DNA from: Paenibacillus physcomitrellae
GTDB taxonomy: Bacteria; Bacillota; Bacilli; Paenibacillales; Paenibacillaceae
Assembly: GCF_002240225.1 (NCBI RefSeq)
Contig: NZ_CP022584.1
Span: forward strand, 2,825,501 to 2,889,500
Direction of reading: 5' to 3'
Length of the DNA: 64,000 bases
Positions 1-9,272 of the stretch are shown one piece after another. The position numbers and the translations under genes are program-made. The notes under the pieces are model-generated. The model was given only the letters and a program-made list of their open reading frames with translations. It ran no database searches and was not told the DNA's origin. Every line of letters begins with the position of its first letter. The first letter of the stretch is position 1.

Positions 1-203
1 TCGCCGGCGCGCAGACGGATTTCTGCATCAATGCTACGATTCGCCGCGCTCACACCCTCGGTTACAAGGATAATATTCTGTTAAAGGACGGCCACAGCAC
101 GGTCGTGAACTCCGTGCCTTCCGCCGCTCAAATTATCGAAGACCATGAGCAGTCCTGGGGCGGCCTGGTGGCCATCAAACCGCTGCGGGAGATTGAGCTG
201 TAG
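1..203 (+). CDS. isochorismatase-family cysteine hydrolase, C-terminal part
   Basis: The frame is open from the window edge to a TAG at 201-203 and encodes about 66 residues. It contains GAQTDFCINATIRRA, the signature around the nucleophilic cysteine of the isochorismatase/nicotinamidase-like alpha/beta hydrolase fold, followed by the expected short C-terminal strand-helix tail. The catalytic Asp and Lys lie outside the window, so the substrate (isochorismate, nicotinamide, N-carbamoyl compounds or other) cannot be decided. A hairpin terminator follows about 100 bases later, so this is probably the last gene of its transcript. Confidence 0.85.
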   Translation, partial: AGAQTDFCINATIRRAHTLGYKDNILLKDGHSTVVNSVPSAAQIIEDHEQSWGGLVAIKPLREIEL

Positions 204-299
204 CGGTAGTGTTATAAACGTCTATAACGATGAACAAGCAATATCTGCATGCGGTTATACGCTGCTTCATTAGACGCATAATATACGTATAGGAATAGA

Positions 300-360
300 G
301 CCGTCCGAAGAAGGCAAAGCCGGGAGCATCCTGGCAGCCCTTGCTTCGGGCGGCTTTTTC
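300..360 (+). terminator. intrinsic terminator after the isochorismatase-like gene
   Basis: GCCGTCCGAAG at 300-310 pairs with CTTCGGGCGGC at 344-354 (one G-U pair) and is followed by TTTTT. The loop is long, about 33 bases. Confidence 0.65.
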
Positions 361-396
361 TATGCTCTCTCATAAATTTCTATGCTCTCTCATAAA
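357..396. repeat. 20-bp direct repeat, two adjacent copies
   Basis: The unit TTTCTATGCTCTCTCATAAA occurs twice in immediate succession, at 357-376 and 377-396. It overlaps the U-tract of the preceding terminator and lies in non-coding DNA. Confidence 0.85.
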
Positions 397-721
397 CATG
401 CTTTCAAAGTATACTAGCTCACCTCTCCTTTCTACCTACGGCTCCCTTATCCATCCCTGGACGGAGCTTCCCTCTTCTCCAGACCGAATTCTTTATTCCG
501 TCCCGCGCCGCTGGGAATCCCCGCCAAAGGCGAGTAAACTGATAAATCGGACGACCAAGATTCAGCAGTTAGCTCCATTATTCATATTCGGTTCATAATC
601 GTGCGTTATCTTGGTTAAGGCTGATGACCGGAACGAGGTACTAGGAACGAAGATACGAATACCGAATAGCGAATAACGGTCATCGTCACCGATCTTCTAA
701 ACGAAACGAGGGAACAAACAA
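397..721. other. intergenic region upstream of the drug exporter
   Basis: I see no convincing gene here; the 85-codon open frame at 341-598 has no ribosome site. An inverted repeat, TGATGACCG near 621-629 against CGGTCATCGTCA near 675-686, lies in the exporter leader and may be an operator or leader hairpin. This is low certainty. Confidence 0.4.
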
Positions 722-2275
722 GTGACTGCTTTAGGAAAAACAAACAATAAAAAGCTCATCCTAATCGGACTGCTGATCGGTCTGATCTTCTCCGAGCTGG
801 ATGAAACGGTGGTATCCACGGCGATGCCGACCATTATCCGCGACCTGCACGGCTTGTCGCTTTACGGCTGGGTGGCCGGCCTTTATATGCTGACCGCAAC
901 GATCTTTATGCCTGTGCTGGGCAAGCTGGCCGATATTTACGGCCGAAAAATCATATATCTGAGCTGCATGGGACTATTTATTACCGGCTCGATTGTCTGC
1001 GGTCTGGCTCCTTCCATGACAGTGCTGCTTGTCGGACGGGGACTTCAGGGAATTGGCGCAGGCGGTTTGATGCCGCTGGCCATGGTCATTCTCGGCGACT
1101 CCTATCCGCTTGAGCAGCGGGCCAAAATCCAGAGCCTGATCGGCCCTATGATGATTCTCCCGCAGCTTCTAGGACCCACTGTGGGCGGCTTTCTGGCCGG
1201 TCACGTCAACTGGCATTGGGTGTTCCTGATCAACATTCCAGTGGGACTTCTTGCAGCGCTTGTGCTCTCTATCGGGATGCGCGAGTCACGGGGCGATGAA
1301 AGAAAGCCGATCGACTGGGGCGGCGCTGCTCTCCTGACCGGATCGCTGCTTTCCTTCCTGATGGCGCCGGTGCTGGTAGACAACCAGGGCTTGTCTTGGA
1401 GCTCTCCATGGATGATTGGCCTGCTCGTACTCGGCGCTCTGCTGCTGGCTCTCTTTATCTTTGTGGAGACCAAAACGAAAGAACCGATCATTCCGCTTCA
1501 TCTGTTCCGAATCAGAAGTGTCGTGGTGCTGTCTTTGATTGTATTCACCCTGATGCTGGGACTGATGGGCGGCATCTCTACCTTTCCGTTTTTTGCGCAA
1601 AATGTGATGGGCCTGACCCCGACAGCCTCTGGCTATCTGACGCTGGCCTTTATGGCCGGGGCGATTCCGTCCAGCATTATTAACGGTTTTATGATTACCA
1701 AGCTCCCTTACCGGAACCTGTTTATCGTCTGCTTTATCCTGCCAATCATCGGAATCGCACTGCTGACCCAGCTTGGCGTTCACACCTCTGTCCTTTATGT
1801 GGTGATTTCGTTCTTCACCCTGGGCCTTGGAATCGGCGTTCTGTTCGGCAGCGACAACCTGATCGTACAGGAATCCGTGCCTAAGCAGCACAGCGGTGTT
1901 GCTGTCAGTACCATCGGGCTTGTGCAGTCGCTAGGCGCCACGATTGGCCTCAGCGTGTTCGGCAGCCTGCTGGCCAGACATATCAAAGAAGGCGTTGCCG
2001 GCTATGCCGGTGATCTTCCGGCCGGAGCCACGGAAAACATCGCCTCCGGCGGCATTCCGGCGGGCATTCCTGCCGACCTCCTGCTGAACATCCGCGAGGT
2101 GTTCGTGGGGGCGTTCCAGAATCTGTTTGTCATCGCGCTTGTCTTCAGTATTATCGCCTTTATCATGTGCTGGTTCCTCGGCAAAGGCGTGCTCTCCAAG
2201 CAGAGTGAGGAAGTGGAGGGAAATGCTGCAGACGGCGAAGGGAAATCCGCTGGAGCGGTGTCCATGAAAGGTTGA
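722..2275 (+). CDS. DHA2-family (14-TM) MFS drug:H+ antiporter
   Basis: The protein has 517 residues and very hydrophobic segments typical of the 14-helix EmrB/QacA/LmrB branch of the major facilitator superfamily. TM1 carries the family motif ELDETVVSTAMPTI (residues 26-39), and LADIYGRK (68-75) is the MFS loop 2-3 motif. It should export small lipophilic compounds across the cytoplasmic membrane using the proton gradient; the substrate is unknown. The start is GTG at 722, preceded by CGAGGGA at a suitable distance. The C-terminal 30 residues are hydrophilic and acidic. The gene stands alone between two terminators, with an inverted repeat in its leader that could be regulatory. Confidence 0.9.
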   Translation: MTALGKTNNKKLILIGLLIGLIFSELDETVVSTAMPTIIRDLHGLSLYGWVAGLYMLTATIFMPVLGKLADIYGRKIIYLSCMGLFITGSIVCGLAPSMTVLLVGRGLQGIGAGGLMPLAMVILGDSYPLEQRAKIQSLIGPMMILPQLLGPTVGGFLAGHVNWHWVFLINIPVGLLAALVLSIGMRESRGDERKPIDWGGAALLTGSLLSFLMAPVLVDNQGLSWSSPWMIGLLVLGALLLALFIFVETKTKEPIIPLHLFRIRSVVVLSLIVFTLMLGLMGGISTFPFFAQNVMGLTPTASGYLTLAFMAGAIPSSIINGFMITKLPYRNLFIVCFILPIIGIALLTQLGVHTSVLYVVISFFTLGLGIGVLFGSDNLIVQESVPKQHSGVAVSTIGLVQSLGATIGLSVFGSLLARHIKEGVAGYAGDLPAGATENIASGGIPAGIPADLLLNIREVFVGAFQNLFVIALVFSIIAFIMCWFLGKGVLSKQSEEVEGNAADGEGKSAGAVSMKG

Positions 2276-2282
2276 AAAAGAT

Positions 2283-2321
2283 AACGCCATCCCCGGACGC
2301 TAGGGGATGGCGTTACTTTTT
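2283..2321 (+). terminator. intrinsic terminator of the MFS exporter
   Basis: AACGCCATCCCC (2283-2294) and GGGGATGGCGTT (2303-2314) form a perfect 12-bp stem followed by a T-rich run. Confidence 0.92.
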
Positions 2322-2421
2322 TTACCGGATAGAAGTCGTTGTCTTCTCCCGGCGGCATTATTCAGATGTTCGCTGCGAAGGATAACTCCGCCAAAGCCCG
2401 GGCTGCCTTTACCCTTTCCCC

Positions 2422-3114
2422 TTACCAGCGAATGCTCCGTATCAGGGCGATCAGCCGTTCCTGCTCGGCAGCAGGCAGCTTCCACTCCCGGATTTCGCTC
2501 ACAATACGCTCCAGATTCGTATACCCTTTAGCCAGGCCGTTCAGCCGGGCAGACAGCGTGGAATCGAGCAGTGCTTCCATGGACGGGTATTCCGCGCGAA
2601 GCTTGTCCAGCGCATCCGGGAATCTGGCCAAATAATATTTCTGATGCCGTTCTTCGGCCGGATAGAAGACCTCGAAGTCCGCCACCTCGGTCCCCTCCGG
2701 CCGGCTGTCGCCGCGGGCCTTACGCTCCTCGGCGACCCGGCTGATCGCTTTGCGCTGCTGTTCACTTCGGGGCAGCAGCAGGGACAGATACTGCCGTCCT
2801 TTATAATCATTGATATTAACCGGGTTATGCTGATCCCAGAACAGGTTTAACAGCTGCTCATAAGTGAGAATTGAAGGGTCGAATTGAATTTCGACCAATT
2901 CCGTATGGTCGCCCATCTGGCGGTAGGTCGGCGCCTCGGCAGTGCCCCCGGCATAGCCGGTCCGGGTGCGCACTACGCCCGGCAGCTGGCCGAACAAGGC
3001 TTCAGGGCTCCAGAAGCAGCCCATGCCAAGCACAGCTGTCTCCAGATGAGCCTTGACATCCGGCTTCTCCGGCTGCTTCCCCTCAAGCTGAAAATCGCCG
3101 CTCGTTTCGGACAT
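2422..3114 (-). CDS. msrA: peptide methionine sulfoxide reductase MsrA
   Basis: The family reduces methionine-S-sulfoxide in proteins and as free amino acid in the cytoplasm, using thioredoxin. The catalytic motif GMGCFWSPEALF is present, followed by the conserved stretches TGYAGG, HTELVEIQFDP, FWDQHNP and YKGRQY. The frame is open to 3156, but I place the start at ATG 3114 because GGGAGGG lies six bases upstream; this gives 230 residues, longer than the usual 170-210. The extra length is a C-terminal helical extension (about residues 170-230) without an obvious second resolving cysteine. No MsrB domain is fused. Confidence 0.9.
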   Translation of the reverse strand: MSETSGDFQLEGKQPEKPDVKAHLETAVLGMGCFWSPEALFGQLPGVVRTRTGYAGGTAEAPTYRQMGDHTELVEIQFDPSILTYEQLLNLFWDQHNPVNINDYKGRQYLSLLLPRSEQQRKAISRVAEERKARGDSRPEGTEVADFEVFYPAEERHQKYYLARFPDALDKLRAEYPSMEALLDSTLSARLNGLAKGYTNLERIVSEIREWKLPAAEQERLIALIRSIRW

Positions 3115-3225
3115 TCGAATCCCTCCCTGCCTTTCCAGGCTGTGTTTATACAGCATTGTACCTGATCGGCTGGAGAAAACAAAACTTGATCGCCCGCCAT
3201 CCGCTTCCTTCCATCCCTTTAGAAG

Positions 3226-4332
3226 TTACACGCCGCGGCCCAGCGCCTTCAGCTTCTCGTCCAGCTGCTTGAACGTTTCACGCAGCTTGTCCTCCGGTAT
3301 CGTACCGAAACGTTCGCCCAGACTGACCTCATAAGAGCTGGTTTTGGCGTCATAGGCGTTGACGTAATGAGCAAGCGCCAAGCCGGTTTCTTCGGTCAGT
3401 TCAATTAGCAGCGGCTCCACCTGCTCCTTCGGATAGGCGATATGAACATGGAACATGTTCGACACCGGCACTTCCGGCAGTGTCTTAACGGCCTCGCAGC
3501 CGTTATACAAAGCCGCCAGCTCTTTGGCGTATTCGTAGTAACGGGCCATGTGGCCGCCGTATTTTTCATAATAATAATCCGCACTGATAATATAAGGGTA
3601 AAGGCTGATCAAATCCCCGCCATGGCGCCGTTTCCAGACCACAGCCTCCTGCGTAAAATCCTTGCCTCCCGCCAATATTGCGCCGGCGACGCCGCCGATG
3701 CCTTTGTAGAAGCTTACATAGACGCTGTCGAACAAAGCGCAGACCTCAGCCGCCGACTTCTCATAATAAGGCAGAATCTCGAGCAATCGCGCCCCGTCCA
3801 GGTGCAGCTTGATCCCGTTCTCGCGGCAGTATGCGCTGATCGCTTCCAGTTCCTCAAAAGGCGGAAGCTGCCCGCCGATTTCACGCTGCGGCAGCTCCAG
3901 CAGCAGGCAGGAGATGTCCTCCTCCAGGGCTTTGACATCCTCAAGCGTAATCAGACGGTCTTTGTCCGCCAGCAGCAGCGGCGTAATATGATGAAGCTTC
4001 TTCAAGCCGTCCTGTTCATGGATCTCCAAATGGCTGAGCGGATGGTAGGCCACCTTCGGCAGTCCCTTCCGGTCGCACCAGATCCGCAGTGCGATTTGCT
4101 GGGCCATCGTCCCGCTCGGGAAGAACACCGCCGATTCCTTGCCAAGCAGCTCCGCCATCTTCCGCTCAAACTGCTCGATCACTTCACCTTTGCCGTACAT
4201 ATCGCTCGCCTGATTGCCGTCTATGTGCTCCAAAGCCTCTTTGAGCACTTGAACGTTCCGCGGTCCATGCCCGCCAATGATCCAGTCTGCCCGTGATACG
4301 GCGTCCGCCAATGTTGTCGGTTGCTGTGTCAT
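3226..4332 (-). CDS. threonine aldolase / beta-eliminating lyase family PLP enzyme
   Basis: The protein has 368 residues from ATG 4332; the longer frame to 4416 lacks a ribosome site. It matches the fold-type I PLP beta-eliminating lyase family that includes low-specificity L-threonine aldolase (threonine to glycine plus acetaldehyde). Visible family features are FFPSGTMAQQIALR, the substrate-side LHLDGARL, and VSFYKGIGGVAGAIL, whose lysine is the expected PLP Schiff base. The segment before HLEIHEQDGLKKL diverges from textbook LtaE, so specificity is not certain; D-threonine or phenylserine aldolase activity is possible. It is convergent with nothing and probably monocistronic. Confidence 0.8.
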   Translation of the reverse strand: MTQQPTTLADAVSRADWIIGGHGPRNVQVLKEALEHIDGNQASDMYGKGEVIEQFERKMAELLGKESAVFFPSGTMAQQIALRIWCDRKGLPKVAYHPLSHLEIHEQDGLKKLHHITPLLLADKDRLITLEDVKALEEDISCLLLELPQREIGGQLPPFEELEAISAYCRENGIKLHLDGARLLEILPYYEKSAAEVCALFDSVYVSFYKGIGGVAGAILAGGKDFTQEAVVWKRRHGGDLISLYPYIISADYYYEKYGGHMARYYEYAKELAALYNGCEAVKTLPEVPVSNMFHVHIAYPKEQVEPLLIELTEETGLALAHYVNAYDAKTSSYEVSLGERFGTIPEDKLRETFKQLDEKLKALGRGV

Positions 4333-4498
4333 CTTCTCCTGATTCCCCCTATAGAAAAAAAACCTGAATAAAATCTGACGGTTTCTTTTATTAGCCAGTA
4401 TAGCACGCGTGCTCAAGCTCGTTCACCATAACCAGGTTAAGTTAAGGGCGGCATCAAGCTTCGTTGAGGGAGGACTCAACCTTCATTTAGAAAAAGAA

Positions 4499-6589
4499 TC
4501 AGGCTTCTATATGAAAGCTGCCGCCTGCCTGATCCTGCCCTGCTCTCTCAGGTAGCTGTCTCAGCCATGCCGTACAATCAACGGCTCTCATCGGTTTCCC
4601 GAAATAATAGCCTTGCATGACCTTGCAGCCGTGGGACTTCAGGAACCTCACCTGCTCCTCCGTCTCCACCCCTTCAGCCACTACCTGCAGTCCCAGGTGC
4701 TGGGCAATCGCAATAATGCTGCTGATCATGGCCTGCTTGGAAGGCTGGGTGTATTTTCTGATAAAAATCTGATCGATCTTAACCGTGTCTATCGGCATTT
4801 CATCCAAAGCTCCAAGCGAAGAATACCCGGTGCCAAAGTCATCCAGGGATACACAAACCCCCAAAGCCTTAATACGGTTCAGCTGGACCACAGCCGAGTC
4901 GAGATCACTCATCGCCACGGTTTCCGTTATTTCAAGCTCTAACAGAGACGGCACCATCCCACTCTCCATCAGGCAGCGCTCCACCATGTCTGCAACCTGA
5001 CCGTTCGTGAACAGAACGGCCGACATATTGACAGAAACGGGAAACGGAGGGAAGCCCAAAGCCGCCCACTTCTTCGTCTGACAGGCCACTTCCGCCATGA
5101 GCCACTCGGTCATAGGCACAATAACACCCGTTTCCTCCGCAATCGGAATAAACTCTCCGGGAGATACAACCCCAAAGTCCGGATGCTCCCAGCGGATCAG
5201 AGCCTCCATCCCCTGCAAACCTCCCCTTACCGAGTCCCATTTCGGCTGGTAGACGACAAAGAACTGCTCCAGTTCAATCGCTGCTTCCAGATCCTTCTCC
5301 AATCCCATTCTCCTATGCCGCTTCTGGTTCAGCTCATTCGTATAAACCGTGTACCGGTTCTTTCCGGCCACTTTGGAGAAATACATGGCCGCGTCGGCAG
5401 CCTGCATTAATCTTTCACGTTCATGTCCTTCACGAGAGGACAAGCTGATGCCGATGCTGCCTGTCACACGGAGGGTGCTGCCCTTCAGGTAAAAAGGCTC
5501 CTTGATCGCACGGAGCAGCCGCTCAGCAAGCTGACAGACCTCTTCTTCGGAAGAGTGGGTGCAGGCAATCAGAAACTCGTCGCCGCCAAGCCGGAAGACT
5601 ACCTGGTTCTTACCCAGCTCCTTTTGGATTCGGTCGGCTACGATCTGCAGCAGCCGATCGCCGGCATCATGCCCCAAAGTGTCATTCACCATCTTGAAGC
5701 GGTCAAGATCCAGGAACAACACGGTTCCGCTTGTCCCAGGCCGGAAGTGATGTTTGAAAAAGTTAGGGAGGCCATGCCGGTTCGAAAACCCCGTTAAGGA
5801 GTCGCTGAAAGCCAGTCTCTTTAGCCCCTTCCGGTCTACGTAAACAACGGACCAGGAAACGGCAAGTACACAAGCCATAACCAACATTAGGGGAATAAGC
5901 AGCGACAGCTGCATCCGGCCCGGTCCTCCGATGACAATCTCGTTATTATGATGCATTCCTAAATTTATAGAATAACCTTTGCTCATAATGTGGGCCCCGA
6001 TCATTCCCATATAATGCATGCCGCAAATAGCCGCTCCCATCGTTAATGCTCCGGATAGTCTCCAGTAATTAAAGAAGGGAGAGGACTGGAACCGGTTGAA
6101 CAAGAATAAGGCACCGTAGGTAACGACAACCGCGAACAAAATAGAGAGCAGCAAAAACGAGGAATCATAACTCATATAGACCTCTTCAGGCATCGCGGAC
6201 ATCCCGATATAGTGAACCCCCACAATCCCTACCCCCAGCACAATTCCGGCCGCGCCCAGCTTCCAGGCTTTCGGCTTCCCGCTGAAGATAATTGAGAAGG
6301 CTGCGGCGGCTGCAGCAAGGGTAAATAGAAAGGAAAACAATGTAATAAGCGGATCAAAGGGTATTCCTGTCTGCAGATAAAGCTCAAGCAGGCCAATCAT
6401 ATGCATCACCCAAATGCCACTGCCCATCACAAAGGATCCGAATAACAACCAGATGACCTTGAGTCTGCCTGACAAGGACGTAACCTTGCTTGCCATATGT
6501 AATCCCGAATAGGAGGCCAGCACCATTGTTACTATCGAAAGCAAGATCGTCCAGCCGCTGGTCCCTACAAAAAAATGCGGTTCAACCAT
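4499..6589 (-). CDS. MHYT-GGDEF-EAL membrane c-di-GMP cyclase/phosphodiesterase
   Basis: The protein has 696 residues. Residues 8-245 form the seven-helix MHYT sensor with three motif copies: MHMIG near 62, VHYIG near 125 and MHYMG near 191. These histidine/methionine sites are proposed in the family to bind copper and sense O2, CO or NO. A GGDEF domain follows (RLGGDEF at 333-339), and it lacks the RxxD inhibitory site five residues upstream. The EAL domain has all the motifs expected for an active phosphodiesterase: EALIRW at 462, NMS, EITET, DDFGTG, KID, EGVE. The protein could therefore make and break c-di-GMP; which activity dominates is unknown. AAGGAG precedes ATG 6589. A c-di-GMP riboswitch lies 10.7 kb away. 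Confidence 0.93.
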   Translation of the reverse strand: MVEPHFFVGTSGWTILLSIVTMVLASYSGLHMASKVTSLSGRLKVIWLLFGSFVMGSGIWVMHMIGLLELYLQTGIPFDPLITLFSFLFTLAAAAAAFSIIFSGKPKAWKLGAAGIVLGVGIVGVHYIGMSAMPEEVYMSYDSSFLLLSILFAVVVTYGALFLFNRFQSSPFFNYWRLSGALTMGAAICGMHYMGMIGAHIMSKGYSINLGMHHNNEIVIGGPGRMQLSLLIPLMLVMACVLAVSWSVVYVDRKGLKRLAFSDSLTGFSNRHGLPNFFKHHFRPGTSGTVLFLDLDRFKMVNDTLGHDAGDRLLQIVADRIQKELGKNQVVFRLGGDEFLIACTHSSEEEVCQLAERLLRAIKEPFYLKGSTLRVTGSIGISLSSREGHERERLMQAADAAMYFSKVAGKNRYTVYTNELNQKRHRRMGLEKDLEAAIELEQFFVVYQPKWDSVRGGLQGMEALIRWEHPDFGVVSPGEFIPIAEETGVIVPMTEWLMAEVACQTKKWAALGFPPFPVSVNMSAVLFTNGQVADMVERCLMESGMVPSLLELEITETVAMSDLDSAVVQLNRIKALGVCVSLDDFGTGYSSLGALDEMPIDTVKIDQIFIRKYTQPSKQAMISSIIAIAQHLGLQVVAEGVETEEQVRFLKSHGCKVMQGYYFGKPMRAVDCTAWLRQLPERAGQDQAGGSFHIEA

Positions 6590-6794
6590 TTAAAACTCCT
6601 TCCCTCTTATTCTTCGAATCCTTCTGCTATCACTCTGTGTATAAGTACCTCCAACTATACAGGCAACTCTCATTAACTCTTTGCTGATACTCCTATTGTC
6701 TATCAAAAGTAATACTTTCCAAATAGCGTAAGCTTCCTATTTCCTTGTACTACCGAAGATTAGGAACTATTTCCCCCTCCTCTTCCTAGTCCAT
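6590..6794. other. short intergenic region between the c-di-GMP enzyme and the LuxR operon
   Basis: It contains the AAGGAG ribosome site of the downstream MHYT gene and AT-rich DNA that should hold its promoter. No further feature is recognised. Confidence 0.4.
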
Positions 6795-6828
6795 AAAAAA
6801 AGGAGCCCTTCTAATGGGAAAAGCTCCT
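6795..6828 (-). terminator. terminator of the KaiC-like/LuxR operon
   Basis: On the minus strand AGGAGC pairs with GCTCCT and an inner CCC pairs with GGG, followed by TTTTTTT. The stem overlaps the stop codon of the LuxR-type gene. Confidence 0.8.
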
Positions 6829-9013
6829 AACTTTGATTGAATACCGCAGCGATGGCCTGCGCCCGGTCACCTACCCCCATCTTCTGAAAAATGTTGGTGA
6901 GATGATTCTTGACCGTATGCTCGCTGATAAATAATGCCGCCGCAATTTCCTTATTACTGGAGGCCTTAAGGATGAGTCCCAGCACTTCCTTCTCGCGCGG
7001 AGAAAGAGACGCTTTCACTGCTGCTTTATCCAGTGCGGCTTCGGCGCTTTCCGTCCTGGACTGCGATTCGGCATGCAGAGAATGGACCGTAAATTGGCTC
7101 TGCCCGGTCTGACTGCTGACAATGAAATGCCGGAACTCACTCCGGTTCGCCGGGTCCACGCCATTTAGTCGCTCTATCCTCATGAGATGCTCATCTCCGC
7201 GGACATAAAGGATAGCCATCGTGATAATCTGGGCTGCTTTGGAGAAGGATCTCCCGGTTCCGGTTATCTCCCCGCCCAGAAGGCCGTGGATCTCCTTCAG
7301 CCATTCTGCTTCCTGACGGAAGAACGGAGCCAACGAGAGCAGAACATCCGGATCCTGCTCCATCAGAAGGGCAGTACGGCTCATGACCGCCTGCTCCTCC
7401 ACCTTGAGACCTGTCCAGTTCCCCCATTGGTCTACTACAGAACGGATGCGCTTGCCTGTCCGGTACTTCTCCGGATGGCTCATTCGGATCGTCTCAAATA
7501 ACAGCATAGCCGTCTGATCCGCCATATGGGACAGGTTCTGACGCTCATGCAGCAGCCGCAGCACCAGACTGCACATGGTGGATAAAGCATATAAAATCTC
7601 CCTGCTGTCTTCCGCGTCCCGTTCCGTTCTAAGCTCAACGGCAAGCACAGCATAAATCTTGTCTTCATAACCGACAGGCAGTTCCAAAGAAGCTCTGCCT
7701 GACGCTCTTTGCCGAAGCACCGGGGACAAATCCGCAGACGGCTCCTGCTCCAGCTCAGAGAAATAACGCCCCATCATTTCCCGGCCGCAGCTTTCAATGC
7801 CTGTAGTACTCCCAAGTCCCCTGGCAACCGTCTGAAATTGATTGAGCCTCTCATCCCGGTACACCACCAAGGCCCCTTCCGGGTATACGGCCAGATTCAG
7901 ACTGACATCGACCAGCGTGAACAGCAGACGTTTAATGTCCGGGATGGACACCATAAACCGGCCTACATCCAGCAGCGGTTTGATCCTTGCCAGCTGTTTA
8001 TCGACCTGGCTGTAAGCCAGCTGAGCGCCGGCATACGCGCTCATTAAAGACAGGAACATCTTCTCGAAGTGAAGCACATTGCTGCTCAGCCCAAGGGAAT
8101 CGGTTCGAATACAGAACATTAGACCGGCTATGCGGTCATGACACCGGACAGGAAAGCAGTAAAGACTGGCCATCTGCTTCAATCCCTTGTTGTAAAAGAA
8201 ATCCGTACGCGGATCCCGCTGTACGTTCGTCCATTCGCTTGGGCCTTCGTTCAAGACCGCTTGTCCCAGAAAACCTTCGCCTTCCCGGAAGGTCAAGCCG
8301 ATAAGGCTGTCCGAAGCCGGACCCGCTGCATGCCGGACCGCATATTCCCCAGGCGCCTCCTCCAGAGCAAAACCGAATATTTCACCGAGCTCGCTGGTTT
8401 CCATAATCCAGTTGATCTTGTCACTCGGCAGCAATTCCTGCTGAACCGCTGCCTGAAGGGACTGGCTAATCCTCCGGAACCTGTCGTCAAGATGCGTGCT
8501 GACGGCATCCTTCTCAACAATAACCGCCAGGATCTCCGCCAGCTTCCCCACCTTCATTCGTTTGCGTTCCGCTTCACCCGAACCCGTTTCGGGCGCAGCT
8601 TTAACCAGACCGGCCACGAATGCAGCCATCGCTCTGCCTGCATTCTCCTCCAGTTCCTGAAGGCTGATCCGCTCCTTCATTCCTTCCATAATCAAAATAC
8701 CTGACCAAACGTAATATAAAGTCACTCCATGGACACGAACGGGAGCGATAATCATCTGAATCCCCGGTATCCATGAATCATATAACGCCGGAAGATGGAG
8801 GCCGGACAGCTTCTGAATATGAGACGAGAAGAAATCCTCCAGGGTTTCATTGTGAACTTCGATCGTTCCCCCAAATCCATGGAGGATAGAAGCCGGTATA
8901 ACCAATTTGCCGGATCGGTCCGTGAGATAGAGAGAAGCACCAGCTGCTGCTGCATAAGTATCCTGAAGCTCCTGCAGCATCTCTAGATGAGGGTTTATAA
9001 GCAGCTTCTCCAT
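6827..9013 (-). CDS. PocR/GAF sensor with C-terminal LuxR helix-turn-helix
   Basis: The protein has about 728 residues. The N-terminal 150 (LQELQDTYAAAAGASLYLTD...) resemble the PocR ligand-sensing domain. The middle has one or two GAF-like modules (about 190-330 and 360-490), and the C-terminal 65 are a LuxR/NarL helix-turn-helix (SPREKEVLGLILKASSNKEI, then HTVKNHLTNIFQKM). There is no receiver domain or transmembrane segment, so it should be a cytoplasmic, ligand-responsive transcription activator. I prefer ATG 9013 (TGGAG six bases upstream, two bases after the stop of the preceding gene) over ATG 9025, which has no ribosome site. It is the last gene of a three-gene operon with the KaiC-like ATPase. 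Ligand and targets are unknown. Confidence 0.8.
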   Translation of the reverse strand: MEKLLINPHLEMLQELQDTYAAAAGASLYLTDRSGKLVIPASILHGFGGTIEVHNETLEDFFSSHIQKLSGLHLPALYDSWIPGIQMIIAPVRVHGVTLYYVWSGILIMEGMKERISLQELEENAGRAMAAFVAGLVKAAPETGSGEAERKRMKVGKLAEILAVIVEKDAVSTHLDDRFRRISQSLQAAVQQELLPSDKINWIMETSELGEIFGFALEEAPGEYAVRHAAGPASDSLIGLTFREGEGFLGQAVLNEGPSEWTNVQRDPRTDFFYNKGLKQMASLYCFPVRCHDRIAGLMFCIRTDSLGLSSNVLHFEKMFLSLMSAYAGAQLAYSQVDKQLARIKPLLDVGRFMVSIPDIKRLLFTLVDVSLNLAVYPEGALVVYRDERLNQFQTVARGLGSTTGIESCGREMMGRYFSELEQEPSADLSPVLRQRASGRASLELPVGYEDKIYAVLAVELRTERDAEDSREILYALSTMCSLVLRLLHERQNLSHMADQTAMLLFETIRMSHPEKYRTGKRIRSVVDQWGNWTGLKVEEQAVMSRTALLMEQDPDVLLSLAPFFRQEAEWLKEIHGLLGGEITGTGRSFSKAAQIITMAILYVRGDEHLMRIERLNGVDPANRSEFRHFIVSSQTGQSQFTVHSLHAESQSRTESAEAALDKAAVKASLSPREKEVLGLILKASSNKEIAAALFISEHTVKNHLTNIFQKMGVGDRAQAIAAVFNQS

Positions 9014-9015
9014 AT

Positions 9016-9258
9016 TCAGCTCCATTCCAATTGAATGATATGATACGGGGCATTGAAATAATAAATGGCCCGGGTTCCGTCCCCGACCCGATTCAGAATA
9101 GACAGCTCCACGAGCCGGTTCAACACGCCGTCCAGCTGATCGGCATGGCGGCCAAGCCGGGTAGATAATCCATCCAGGGTTTGATAGGCATAAGGATTAT
9201 TTTCAAAAAACAGGGTGCATTCCATTTGGAGCGTAAGCTGATCTCTTTCGGAACTCAT
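9016..9258 (-). CDS. small winged-helix-like protein of the KaiC-like operon
   Basis: The protein has 80 residues and starts at ATG 9258 with AGGAGG upstream. The sequence (helix-rich residues 1-58, then GTRAIYYFNAPYHIIQL as a likely beta wing) reads like a minimal winged-helix domain: DGLSTRLGRHADQLDGVLNRLVELSILNRV has the pattern of helices 2 and 3 of MarR/DUF-type wHTH proteins. This fold call is an inference from sequence pattern only. It starts 14 bases after the KaiC-like gene and is followed directly by the LuxR-type gene, so the three are very likely co-translated. A role as adaptor, DNA-binding partner or effector of the ATPase is possible. Confidence 0.7.
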   Translation of the reverse strand: MSSERDQLTLQMECTLFFENNPYAYQTLDGLSTRLGRHADQLDGVLNRLVELSILNRVGDGTRAIYYFNAPYHIIQLEWS

Positions 9259-9272
9259 GAACGGCTGGCCTC

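Noticed and set aside
341..598. 85-codon open frame after the first terminator
   Set aside because: It starts inside the terminator, crosses the 20-bp repeat and has no ribosome site or family pattern.
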